Positions 36,201-46,097 of a stretch of DNA of 64,000 nt are shown piece after piece. Location of the stretch: the NCBI GenBank assembly GCA_943789135.1, contig CALSSY010000009.1:1-64000 (forward strand), given 5' to 3'. The notes below the pieces were generated by a model. That model made no database searches. It was not told the DNA's origin and was given only the letters and a program-made list of their open reading frames with translations. Each line of letters starts with the position of its first letter. The first letter of the stretch is position 1. Source of the stretch: an uncultured Bacteroidia bacterium (lineage in GTDB: Bacteria; Bacteroidota; Bacteroidia; NS11-12g; UBA955). Both the position numbers and the translations under genes were made by a program.

Positions 36201-38644
36201 CTGCCGCCGTTTTGATAACGGTGCCATACAGGCATTGGTGAAACCGTATCGATTGAATTGCCATCGCCAAAGTTCCAAATGAACCGGATTCCTTTATTCT
36301 GCATAGTATCTTGAAGATTAAAATGCACGGTATCACCTCTACAAAAATGGGTTGAGTCGTTATACGAACTTTCGAATCTCGCATCAATTCGGGTTACCTT
36401 AATAATTTTCGAAAACCACGCTGTATCTCTGCAAAGCACACCAGAAGAATCGTATCCATTTTCAACAATTAACCCGACTGTTACATATCCCGATGAATCT
36501 CCTGCAGGGTTGAACGCATCATAATTGTATCCAACAGAATTTGAGACCCACATACTATCAAAATTATTTGTTTTTGTTGCTTGTAATGAATCCCACATAA
36601 CCCACCAGGCGTATTTCAAACAACTGGGTTCTGGTTTAGAAATATCAAAGGTTAAGGTTTTATTTTGGGTAGGCAGATTATTACCCGGACAAGCAAATGT
36701 ATCAGAAGGCGTAAAGTTTCCTTTGGCTTTTGGCGCCATTAAAGGCAACGCAACCATTGCGGAATCTCTACATCCAAGTACGGTATCCACAACTAAAAGT
36801 TTTATGAAATAACAATCTTCTTTACCTTTTTGATATAAATGTTTGAATGACAATGAATCGGTAGAAAAATTGCAGTTCTTCTTGGTATTTTGGTTATTTT
36901 TTCCGGGCGCGATACATTTTGGACCGAATGGATCTTGTGCATCCCAAAAAACAGACAAATTTTTATTTCTAAAGGAATAGCTGCCATTTTCAACATGAAC
37001 AGTATCCGTGATCTGACATTGAAATTGGTTGATTACATTGGTAATGCGAGCAACCGGACCATAAATAACAACCGAGTCAAATTGCAAAGAAGAATCGCAC
37101 CCGTTTTTACTTATGGTTACACTTGGCACATAAACACCTGGTGAATTGTAAGAAAAACTACCTGAAAATGTGTTTCTAGTAGCTGGAAGTTTCCATAGTA
37201 TTGTGGCCCCGTTTATATTGGATTGTTTGAAATTCAAAACGTTATCATTATGACAATGACCTATTAACGTGTCAATTTTCGCATCAACAACAAATGAAGT
37301 ATTGGTAACCGGCAATCTGGCATCTGCCGTATCCCAACATCCATCTTTGTCTTGAACAATAATTCTGGCATAAAACGATCCATCTTTTTGGTAATAGTGC
37401 TTTCCAAAAGTAAATGGCATGGAATCGTATTGAGTCGAATCCCCCCAATCCCAATATACCTTTTTTAATTCTGCTGAATCCCTGTTGGTCAAGTTAAAAA
37501 ATGTACCCATTGCACCGAAACAACCCAAAACCGACTTATTTGAAATACTCGCTTTCAGTTTCTTATGAATCACAACAGCAGAATCCAAAAATTCAATTGA
37601 TGAACACCCATTGGAGTCTGTAAGCTGAACTGTAATTTTATATATACCTCCATCTGGGTCAATATAGGAATGGCAAATTTTGTTGCTAGTTGGCGAATTG
37701 GTTTGATCTACATAACCATCATCAAAAGTCACTACGCGCTTAACCACACCACTATCGTGTTTCAATTGAATACATACCTTATTACCATTAAAGCATTGGG
37801 TATCCATATCAATAGTGAAACTTGCATTTGGAAGTGGATTAACCAAAATAGAATCTAAGGAAATCTCACAACTGGTTCCTGGGTATACCACTTTTAGCTT
37901 AGGTTGCATCCAACCCGTTTTTAAATAAACGTGATCTACCACGCGTTGGGTGAATGTCGAACTATCTCCAAAATCAAAAATATACGATTGTGCCGAGGTT
38001 TTCGTATCTGCTGTAAATCGTATTATTCCATTTTGACAAACTTCATTTTTATTGATAATGGCACTTGGCTTCTGATAAACTTGTATCGTTTTTTTTATTG
38101 AATCAAGGCATCCAAAATTTGAGGTTAATTTGAGCCAAACATCATAACTCTGTGAATTCGAATAATTAACCGTGATAGAATCACCCGTAGCTGAATTGCC
38201 ATTTCCCAAATTCCACGCGTAAGATTGCACATTATCGATCGAATCTTCTGTACTGTTGCTCACCAAAGTACTGGGCAATCCCTGACACGCATTTTCGTAA
38301 GAAAAATCAGCAACTGGAGTTTGAAAAATTCTAATTTTTTTAGCTACCGAATCCCTACACGTACTTCCTCTTGTAATAATGAGCGTCACCGTATAGACAC
38401 CCTTTTTGTTATAGGTATGGGCCGTTGAAGCCGTAGTGTCAAAATTCGAACTGCCCGATGCAATATCTCCGAAATCCCAATTATAAACATTCCCTGCAAC
38501 TTGCGAATTAGATGTAAATGTGACATTCTCTCCACTGCAGGCAGCCGTATCAACAGTGAAATTTGCAGAACATTGTGCCTTTAAACTCAAATCCCAGAAA
38601 AAAGTAAGTATAAAAATTAAGGCTATATGTAAGAATTTCAACAT
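30221..38644 (-). CDS. Giant PKD-repeat surface protein with T9SS type B (gliding-motility-associated) C-terminal domain
   Basis: About 2807 aa. The ATG at 38644 precedes a signal peptide (MLKFLHIALIFILTFFWD...KAQ); the frame extends 25 codons further without reason. The body is a string of roughly 85-aa PKD-type Ig domains with YxWxxGDG and HxY...G signatures. The last dozen share an INDTxQCLNQxxF start, ending GCxDSxxKxIxVxPMP. The C-terminus has IFIPNAFTPTGDGLNEYF, YNRWGEKIYEGG and GWDGTYRNADAPQGPY, the CHU_C/T9SS type B sorting domain. It is probably a cell-surface adhesin or structural fibre. It has its own -7 element. Confidence 0.93.
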   Translation of the reverse strand: MLKFLHIALIFILTFFWDLSLKAQCSANFTVDTAACSGENVTFTSNSQVAGNVYNWDFGDIASGSSNFDTTASTAHTYNKKGVYTVTLIITRGSTCRDSVAKKIRIFQTPVADFSYENACQGLPSTLVSNSTEDSIDNVQSYAWNLGNGNSATGDSITVNYSNSQSYDVWLKLTSNFGCLDSIKKTIQVYQKPSAIINKNEVCQNGIIRFTADTKTSAQSYIFDFGDSSTFTQRVVDHVYLKTGWMQPKLKVVYPGTSCEISLDSILVNPLPNASFTIDMDTQCFNGNKVCIQLKHDSGVVKRVVTFDDGYVDQTNSPTSNKICHSYIDPDGGIYKITVQLTDSNGCSSIEFLDSAVVIHKKLKASISNKSVLGCFGAMGTFFNLTNRDSAELKKVYWDWGDSTQYDSMPFTFGKHYYQKDGSFYARIIVQDKDGCWDTADARLPVTNTSFVVDAKIDTLIGHCHNDNVLNFKQSNINGATILWKLPATRNTFSGSFSYNSPGVYVPSVTISKNGCDSSLQFDSVVIYGPVARITNVINQFQCQITDTVHVENGSYSFRNKNLSVFWDAQDPFGPKCIAPGKNNQNTKKNCNFSTDSLSFKHLYQKGKEDCYFIKLLVVDTVLGCRDSAMVALPLMAPKAKGNFTPSDTFACPGNNLPTQNKTLTFDISKPEPSCLKYAWWVMWDSLQATKTNNFDSMWVSNSVGYNYDAFNPAGDSSGYVTVGLIVENGYDSSGVLCRDTAWFSKIIKVTRIDARFESSYNDSTHFCRGDTVHFNLQDTMQNKGIRFIWNFGDGNSIDTVSPMPVWHRYQNGGSYWVRLVAIHPDGCRMEEGMWVHIGVMPHFEVSKNLICLGSDSIDLIQQNRYFTWGDGKTNYFNSQKRYASGKEKVVYDLNDGAGFQYYGENPKVTFKSPGVYPISMIVNDSLGCSDTLWNYLNIQVSGVYAGFSTPSDTFLCPQSILFSDRATTYDSTNNKILTGDYISRHEYTFGSKYPKSLFASPSRFFETGKYRVVQKVYNQRGCVDSFEKEITVIGPTAYYDFIKDSIGCAPLRVDFANKSKDANEYTWRFGDVNNNVLTTTSDSNVHLSYQGYGSFYPLLVARGSFTVNGITRVCESIYPDTSTQIKRVVEVLEKPKANVVWATDCKTFTTTFYNVSSMNSGTIDYFWASFGDGTDLGDGFNPNQLIGNIIHTYKDTGTYPFFARITGSNGCADTFESNVKIAPPPVANFRWDANCIGEKTQFYDSTEAFNDYITSYYWSFDDGSISRQRNPLKTYNNDRSYTVRFRVRNSAGCVKDTSKTVVVYSRPVVAFYANAVCHEDSTNFVQLSSAKQEIEFYDWDFADGNYSKEWAPKHLYSGPDNYFVKLRIKTVHGCWDSSSRWIFVDPNPIADIRLLGDSVQCFTQHNFKLEDVSSIVSGSTTAQWDFADGSTAFSKFSQKRYVDTGTFTIRLISVSNYGCRDTDYQKLTVLPSVNPDFNIDKTNQCYRGNKFKFTDQSIKKAGSYDLLWELGDGVSIKNTTPVNHSYTDTGLIYVSLRTLTNLGCADTAVKVVRLMPMPLADFSINDTDQCLSTNEFIFTNKSTLFWGNLNYNWNLGNGNASSNTNTIANYSDTGIKIIRLISISDFGCADTVSKNIWVREMPLPSFTVNDTSQCLNQNRFVFSNTSEIQIGDLDYNWQLGDGTKSFQDTVTHSYAIDFEPTVILKVTSVHGCIDSIKHQVFVRPMPKVKIWVNDSQQCVNRQAFVFADSSRIRYGNINGIWYYKGDSSFPGSSLMLNFPQDTTYKIQLIVKSNFGCTDSSFQIIETWSKPYPDFTITDDGICLRGNLFEFTEAGKIKSGSTQHEWTFGDGSNKESGKQVSHTYQNDGKFKVQLESTSDKGCQDTISKFIDVWPMPKAAFSMNDSTQCFRGNEVRFTSESTVKTGTLIYYWDFNDGSQDSGIATSHVFGNHKTYYPKHWIKTDKDCRDTIQKEIYIYPMPVTDFVINDTGQCLNQQSFYFEDVSLIPTGNIRRNWIFFDSSSLQTTLTRTFPDDIRYRIRLIQESEFGCKDTMDKFITVYPNPIPNFSVNDSAQCLNQNFYKFTNGSSIKYGNLSYRWDIGEFGEVYTTKDADYFYSFWGEKQALLTVTSDLGCVDSIRKKVKVNPMPEPKIGHNDSSQCFNNQKFIFWSNSKIGEGSLSHKWDMGDGNNRTLDSFEHYYKKDTFYTIKLIETSDKGCMDSTYASAVAHPSPEIEYRINDTMQCLRQNQFIITNYTRIKYGSTVGSWDLGDGTISADFEPTHIYNNHGKYTISLRAISNHGCADTLSKAVIVGAMPVMNYIVNDPGQCFLTHQFALLNLSNIAEGTYQGYWHFGNDTVRVSNQDQLFKYAKVGDYPVKLIGVSNYGCMDSITQILSVNPNPQVRININDTDQCINAQDFRFTAQSLIERGNIRRYDWSLGEGDLNTYNTQSVQKTYQKSGFKTIRLINVSDSGCVDSTKRIIRVYPKPIAQILVNDSAQCLNQNDYLFTDISTDSLGVKRRWWDINGERNSGMNPQAHIFNAPGVKEINLIVESEWGCYDTANQNVFVKPMPDARFDVLREFYCENTGNYPLNAFTQGGVFFGKNVVNGFEFSPLKLWRDTVTYVVTVEGCTDSSKQFTQVFPQPIVNLGSDTTLCKNEILELVLSSWNSKYIWDDGSSRAQRRIVKPGLYWASATNLCGTVADTVRIDFRDFNCRIFIPNAFTPTGDGLNEYFAPVAYDLDELSYQIYNRWGEKIYEGGLNDLGWDGTYRNADAPQGPYIINVRYKYTSGKRGIRGNDKQVFYLLR

Positions 38645-38655
38645 TCTAATATTAA

Positions 38656-38663
38656 CAAATCTA
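38656..38663 (-). promoter_or_regulatory. -7 element TAGATTTG of the giant PKD gene
   Basis: An exact TAnnTTTG match, 11 bases upstream of the ATG at 38644. This supports that start over the longer open frame. Confidence 0.5.
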
Positions 38664-38789
38664 CTTATAATGGATTCAATTTTTATGCCAAATTCCCAAT
38701 TTAAATGAAAAAAGAACAAAAGAAAACACGCGCTTGAAAATGCACGAATTTATCTTCAACTTTTTATTGATATTTGGCACCTGTAATTC

Positions 38790-38818
38790 AAAAAAAAGGT
38801 GTCTCAAAATGAAACACC
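38790..38818 (-). terminator. Terminator after the FKBP gene
   Basis: On the minus strand GGTGTTTC pairs with GAGACACC (one G-U pair) around ATTTT and is followed by eight T. It lies 28 bases past the FKBP stop. Confidence 0.85.
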
Positions 38819-38845
38819 CTTTTTTGTATTCAAATAGTATTTTTA

Positions 38846-39553
38846 TTATTCTTTTGAGGGAACACCTGGAATTACATCCAATAGTGTTACTTCAAATATG
38901 GAAATTCCATAACGATTTTTAAAATCACCTTGGGGATCTACCAATCTTGGGTGTAATTCATTTGAAATGTACAAATTGAACTTACCTCCAGCTGGTGTTT
39001 TTTGAAAAGCCTCTTCTAACGGAGCCAAACGTAAACCTGCTAGTTCACCTCTGAAAGGTTGCTCACTGCTCATATTATCGATTAAGACTTTACCGTTTGC
39101 GTCTTTCATTAAGAAACGACAAACGATGGTATCATACGACTGAGGTGCGTTACCCTTACCCGCTTCGGTAACTTCGTAATAAGCATTTGAGGGCAAAGCA
39201 CTAACGCCGCTTTTCTTAGCAATTTCATCCAATTTAGCTTTAGTTTCCGCTTGAATACCCTTCATCTTCTCAGCTTGAACGGAAGCGATATACTCAGGCT
39301 GAATACGAGCCATTTGGTCTTCGGATAAAACAAATCCAGAATCTAAAGCCATTCCATCGCGAAGTCCTTTCACAAAACCGCTTACTGAAATTTTATCCAA
39401 TCCTTTGATTTTCAAGTTCTGGCCGATGTTCACGCCTATTGCATAGCTGAATGAATCTTCGGTTGTTTTAGGCAGTGCGCCAGTTGGCTCAGATCCTCCA
39501 CAAGAACCTAAGACTAAGGCGATAAATGCGCCTGTAAATATGGTGTTTTTCAT
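38846..39553 (-). CDS. FKBP-type peptidyl-prolyl isomerase lipoprotein
   Basis: A 235-aa lipoprotein (MKNTIFTGAFIALVLGSCGG, lipobox Cys18). The N-terminal part (FSYAIGVNIGQNLKIKGLDK, FVKGLRDGM) matches the FKBP_N dimerisation domain of Mip/FkpA proteins. The C-terminal half holds a divergent FKBP fold (APLEEAFQKTPAGGKFNLYI, NRYGISIFEVTLLDV). It would assist protein folding in the periplasm at the outer membrane. Several FKBP active-site aromatics are not obvious, so activity may be low. The gene starts 5 bp after the ABC-F stop and probably shares its transcript. Confidence 0.87.
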   Translation of the reverse strand: MKNTIFTGAFIALVLGSCGGSEPTGALPKTTEDSFSYAIGVNIGQNLKIKGLDKISVSGFVKGLRDGMALDSGFVLSEDQMARIQPEYIASVQAEKMKGIQAETKAKLDEIAKKSGVSALPSNAYYEVTEAGKGNAPQSYDTIVCRFLMKDANGKVLIDNMSSEQPFRGELAGLRLAPLEEAFQKTPAGGKFNLYISNELHPRLVDPQGDFKNRYGISIFEVTLLDVIPGVPSKE

Positions 39554-39558
39554 GGTTT

Positions 39559-41196
<1,638 letters not shown>

Positions 41197-41318
41197 TTAA
41201 TAATATGCGATTGAAAGCTATTAACTCCTTACTAACTTAAAAAATTTCAAAGACATTAAATCCTTAAAAGGGGGATCGAAACGATTATCTGAGGAAAAAA
41301 CAAAAACACCAACGGGAT

Positions 41319-41361
41319 AAAACCAAAAAAGGGGGATCGATGATCCCCCTTTTTTGGTTTT
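41319..41361 (-). terminator. Terminator of the susC-susD operon
   Basis: The 20-base arms (41319-41338 and 41342-41361) are perfect reverse complements around GAT. The core is GGGGGATC/GATCCCCC flanked by A6/T6. It lies 10 bases past the susD stop. Confidence 0.92.
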
Positions 41362-41371
41362 ATATCCAATA

Positions 41372-42748
41372 TTATTGGAAATAAGTCAATGGTAAGAATT
41401 TATCCAATTGATCCTTGGGAACGTTGTCGTTCGCGTTTATTTCTGACTGCGGATACAAGAAACGAGCAGGAATTTCGGTTCCTGAATTAGCGGGAACACC
41501 TATGGCATTCTTAGTTCTGCGTAAATCGCAATAAGATTCAATTTGTCCGAACATACTTGCATATTTTTCGGTCAATATTTCTTTTAAAAGCGCTTTACTC
41601 GCATCGGTACCATCTATCATTTTACCGGGACCAAAATCTGCGATTTCATAGGCATCATATTTACCTTCCGCAAACATTGCAGCATTGTAAGTTCTAACAT
41701 TATTTAAATGCTCAAGTGCCTTATCGTCGTCATTGCTCCGAGATGCACATTCTGCTAAAATCAATTGATTTTCAACATAACCTACCAGGGTATATCCTGA
41801 ATAACTAGCAAAAATACCATCTAAATAATTTGGATCGCGTGAAGAATAGTTATCCGGAGTTCCCGAAGCATAGTAATATGCAAAACGTGCATCTTCATCT
41901 GTTTTCGCATTATGACGCTTTGCGGTATTGGCAGAATCTCCATCAAGTAAGGTGGATAGATATGAATTTTCGCAGGTCATATAACCACCGCGATTCCAAT
42001 AGCAGAAGTCGAAATACAGATTCCAAGCACCTGGAACATCAGCAGTGTGATTTGCTATCAAATCTTTTCCTGCTTCCACTCCATTTGCCGCTGCGGCAGC
42101 AGCTCCGGCATAATCACCTTTACGCAATAAAGCACGCGCTTTCAAAGTATTTGCAACTTGAGACCAATCATGGCCACCTGCATACGCGCCACTGTGCGCT
42201 GAAGATCCAGCTGTATGTTTTATGGCTTCATCCAATAATGAAATACAATAGGTATGGACATCATCCATTTTATCATATTTAGGCATTGCAACATTATCAT
42301 TACAAGCTTCAGATTGAGGAATGTCTCCCCAAAGTCCTGAGGCTGTAAGCAATAAATTTGCCTCTGTAATAGCCGCTACCGAATGCAGAACCAAATCATT
42401 GGATGCCGCTGCTTGCGATTTTATCAACCGGCATTGTGCAACACCTTCGGCATACAATGTACCCCAAATGTTATCAAAGTCACCTGCACCATAACTATAC
42501 TGCTGCAAGGATAAATATTGGCGGTCGGCACCTGTAAAGTATCCGGAGAAAATTCCTGCCATTCTAGCAGCCTCTCCTTCATTCAATAATACGTTGGCCA
42601 ACTCGGCTCCGGTAATCATCAAACGCCCTTCTGACCCACTAAATTGATTTGGGTTGGTTGCGTTTATATCTGTCATATCCTTCTTACATGCATTGAATAA
42701 CAGCGTTATTGACAATGCAGCGGATATTAAAATACTATATCTTTTCAT
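41372..42748 (-). CDS. SusD/RagB family outer-membrane lipoprotein
   Basis: A 458-aa lipoprotein (lipobox LLFNAC, Cys20) with the SusD/RagB layout. N-terminal DINATNPNQF and YSYGAGDFDNIWGTLY are followed by TPR-like helices (AAITEANLLLTASGLWGDIP, LKARALLRKGDYAGAA), and the C-terminal region contains LLKEILTEKYASMF. SusD lids cap SusC channels and bind the nutrient on the cell surface. It follows susC by 11 bp. The closeness to non-glycan SusD-like proteins and the absence of glycosidases nearby leave the ligand open. Confidence 0.92.
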   Translation of the reverse strand: MKRYSILISAALSITLLFNACKKDMTDINATNPNQFSGSEGRLMITGAELANVLLNEGEAARMAGIFSGYFTGADRQYLSLQQYSYGAGDFDNIWGTLYAEGVAQCRLIKSQAAASNDLVLHSVAAITEANLLLTASGLWGDIPQSEACNDNVAMPKYDKMDDVHTYCISLLDEAIKHTAGSSAHSGAYAGGHDWSQVANTLKARALLRKGDYAGAAAAAANGVEAGKDLIANHTADVPGAWNLYFDFCYWNRGGYMTCENSYLSTLLDGDSANTAKRHNAKTDEDARFAYYYASGTPDNYSSRDPNYLDGIFASYSGYTLVGYVENQLILAECASRSNDDDKALEHLNNVRTYNAAMFAEGKYDAYEIADFGPGKMIDGTDASKALLKEILTEKYASMFGQIESYCDLRRTKNAIGVPANSGTEIPARFLYPQSEINANDNVPKDQLDKFLPLTYFQ

Positions 42749-42759
42749 TTTACTATTTT

Positions 42760-45700
42760 TTAGATTTTAATACTTAAGCTAAACATGTAGGATTTTGTAC
42801 CTGGGTTATTGAAATAATCCAATCCACGACCGTTTGAAACACCAGTAAGATTTGTTTCAGGATCTAATCCTTCCACATTCGTCCATAATGCCAAGTTACG
42901 ACCTGTAAATCCGATTGTAGCGCCAGGAACATGCAATGCGCGAAGAACGGTTTGAGGTAAATCATAGCGAATACTTAGTTCACGCAAACGGAACCATGAA
43001 GCATCATAGATAAACTGCTCACCTACCGGACCGAAACCACCACCATTAGTGGTATACCAGCCTTGGTTCAACCAAACATTTCCACCACCAAAATCTTCAA
43101 GTTTTCCTCTAACTGTGTAAGTACCGTCGTCATTAGGGGCAACCCAATCTGCAGCAGTCATTCCATAATAATCTTTAATGGTAGTACCTTGATCGGCAGT
43201 CATGGTGATTTCTTCCCCTGTTTCTTTAGAAACACCGAAATAATTCAATACCCCATAGGTTCCACCCCACATTTGATTACCTTGGCAAGCTTCAAATAAT
43301 ACATTCAAAGACAATCCTTTATAAGAGACACTTGTTCCGAATCCACCTTTCCACGTGGGGTTTGGATCTCCTAAAACTCCTTCTTCAGCATCTGGCTGAG
43401 GGAATCCGTCGGCATCTAACAAGAGTTTACCACTCTCATCACGCTTCCATTTTCCACCCCATAATGCACCCATTGATTCTCCTTCAACTGCTCGAGAAGA
43501 CACACCTGTAAATCCTGCTAAAAATATTGATTTTGAACCGTTTAAATCCTCAACGATATTTTTGTTGGTTCCAATATTACCGTATAAATTCCATGTGAAA
43601 TCTTGATTTTCGATTAACTTAATGTTCCAATCTAATTCAAAACCGGAGTTTGAAATGGTACCCGCATTTAACCATTTATTGGTAAAACCGGTAGATGCAG
43701 GAACAGCAGTAGCCAAAATAATATCATTAATGGTGTTGGAATAATAGGTAGCACCAACAGAAATTTTATTATTTAAAAACTTCAAATCTGCTCCTATCTC
43801 CATTTCCTGCTTTATCTCAGGACGAATATTAGGATTTCCACTTGTTGTACTTCTGTAAATAGAACCTCCGAAATACGAAGCGTCTAGTAATTCACCCCAA
43901 CCAGATGCTGAACCCGCACTTACATAATTGGTACCTGTGATATAGGCTGGAGGCGCAACACCCACACGACCCCAAGATGCTCTCAATTTACCATATGATA
44001 ATGTCGGTATTTTCATGTCTTTAGTAAACTCATAACTCAAACTTGCACTTGGCGACCAAAATCTGTCTGCAAACGTACTTGATGCCTCAGCTGCGGTTGC
44101 CAATTGCAAGAATATTTTATCATCATAATCAAAATCGAACATTCCATAATAACGATCATTCAATACGCGTGAAATACTATTAAATGGTGTCATGTTATCA
44201 TTGGTAGAATTAAAGAAACCATAACGATCTTGATCGGTAATGATGAAATTAATGGCAGAACCTCCAATTTGGAAGAAATTTCTATCGGTATACAAATATC
44301 CTAATGTCGCATCCATGCTTATCTTGTCGGAGATTTTATGGGTAGATTGATTGATTAAGTGCATACTCAATTCAGATTCCGTTATGAAATTATCGCCGAA
44401 AGAACCCGTTGAGGTACTAGCCGCTGATCTGTAAGGGAAATAGGTAATACGACGATCTGTTGACTGATCGTAACCCACACGAGCAATAAAAGTAGAATTC
44501 TCTAACCACTTGTATTGCAATTCGGGTGTAACTATAAAACGTGTTACATCACTCGTATTCACTTGCTTATTAAGCGTCCAGCCTGGATTATTATAGGTTG
44601 GCGCCGCACTTCCCAAATAATTACGGTAACCTCTATGAGAATTCATCGTACCTACACCTGCTGCGTTATAATAAGTGCCGAAGTAATCGCTATTATCGAA
44701 ATCTGCAGGGGTTCTTAAATAACCAAGATAAAGTCCATTTAAATTTGAACCCATCTGAACTCTATTGGAGAATACTTTAGCAAGTGTATTCTTCATAGAA
44801 AGTTTTAAATTATCATTTACATTATAATCGAAATTCAAACGACCCGTTGTTCTTCTGTAATCGGAATTACCGGCCAGCACACCGCTTTGATTCCAGTCGC
44901 TAGCAGAAAAATAAACCGATCCCTTCTCACTTGCTGAAGAAATGGACAAATTATTATTCCAGGTAACACCTGTGCGGAAAACTTGGTCTCTGTTTGATTG
45001 ATTGTAGGTAGTTTGATCACCTTTGTGTGTAATTGGGTATTGCACAGAACCATCTTCCGATACAAATTTTGCACCCGATGTATTGAAGGAATCCGAACCG
45101 GATCTATCCGCAATTCGGTCTCCCCAACTGAGAGCATTGTTCGCTGCCCAATTGCCATTAACACCTTGTCCGAACTTATCTTGCTTTTGGAATTCTCTGT
45201 TTACATAATCCAAAGACAATGAACTGCTAAATTCGATATTTAGGCCTTTTTTACCCTTTTTGGTGGTGATCATGATAACACCGTTCGCAGCGCGGGTTCC
45301 CCAAATTGCAGCGGCGGCCGCCCCTTTTAGAATTTGGATATCGGCTATGTCAGAAGGATTGATATCGTTCAAACGGGATTGTTGCACAACTCCATCAACA
45401 CCTCCACCTAAACTTGAGTTGCTCACAGGAACCCCATCAACAACAATCAAAGGTTGATTAGACCCTGTTATGGTATTTTGTCCACGAATTTGAATGTAGG
45501 CTCCAGCTCCTGGATCACCTGTTGATCGGGTAATCTGCACGTTGGATGCTTTACCCGTTAAAGATTGGATCAGGCCACTTTCACCACTGGTGGAAATTGC
45601 CTTACTCTTAATTTGGGATGTACCATAACCTAACTTCCGCGAATTTTTGGTTTAAACCAGCGGCGTTTACGGCTACTTCCTCAAGTTTCAATGTATCCCC

Positions 45701-45793
45701 GTCAGATTGTTGTGCAAGGCCCAAACTTGGAAGGGCCAATGCACTACAAAACAATAGGATACACTTCGATAATGACAGTGTAACTTTTTTCAT
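42760..45793 (-). CDS. SusC/RagA family TonB-linked outer-membrane protein (one frame break)
   Basis: The N-terminal part is in one frame (45793 to about 45645: signal peptide MKKVTLSLSKCILLFC, then LEEVAVNAAGLNQK). The rest is in another, where RKLGYGTSQIKSKAI and SGLIQSLTGKASNVQITR lead into the plug (IQIRGQNTITGSNQPLIVVDG) and barrel. The joined protein of about 1010 aa is normal for SusC, though it lacks the usual carboxypeptidase-like N-terminal domain. A single-base indel around 45640-45648 explains the break. It imports the ligand captured by SusD using TonB energy. The divergent TPR/HTH gene may control it. Confidence 0.9.
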
Positions 45794-46097
45794 ATTCTTT
45801 AGTGTTTTAGTTCTCAAAATGCAATTAGCAGTATTTTTTTAACTTTTCAAAGCACCCACTCGTAGAAAATAATATAAAAATAACGCATTTTGTTTGGAAT
45901 TGACACCAAAAAAGCAGTAAACATCGGGCTTTTCGTTGTTTTTACAAAAAATAAAAGTTTAAACCATTGATATAAAATTCATTGAGACACTCTGATTGGA
46001 TATCCAATACTATATATCTAGCTCAACCTTTTAATTGAATACGGGCTTAGACTATTAAAATAACTCTGCGTAACTTGCAGAGATTTATTCCTTAAAA
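45794..46097. other. Divergent regulatory region between susC and the TPR regulator
   Basis: A 304-bp A/T-rich region without a gene. It contains a hairpin CTCTGC-GTAACTT-GCAGAG at 46064-46082, just before the regulator ATG. I find no exact TAnnTTTG near either start. Confidence 0.5.

Noticed and set aside
31898-38708. Several open frames antisense to the giant PKD gene
   Set aside because: They mirror the repeats of a clearly coding gene and have no independent family-like features.
46064-46082. Hairpin before the TPR regulator as a riboswitch or attenuator
   Set aside because: It is a simple 6-bp stem without conserved riboswitch features or a following U-tract.
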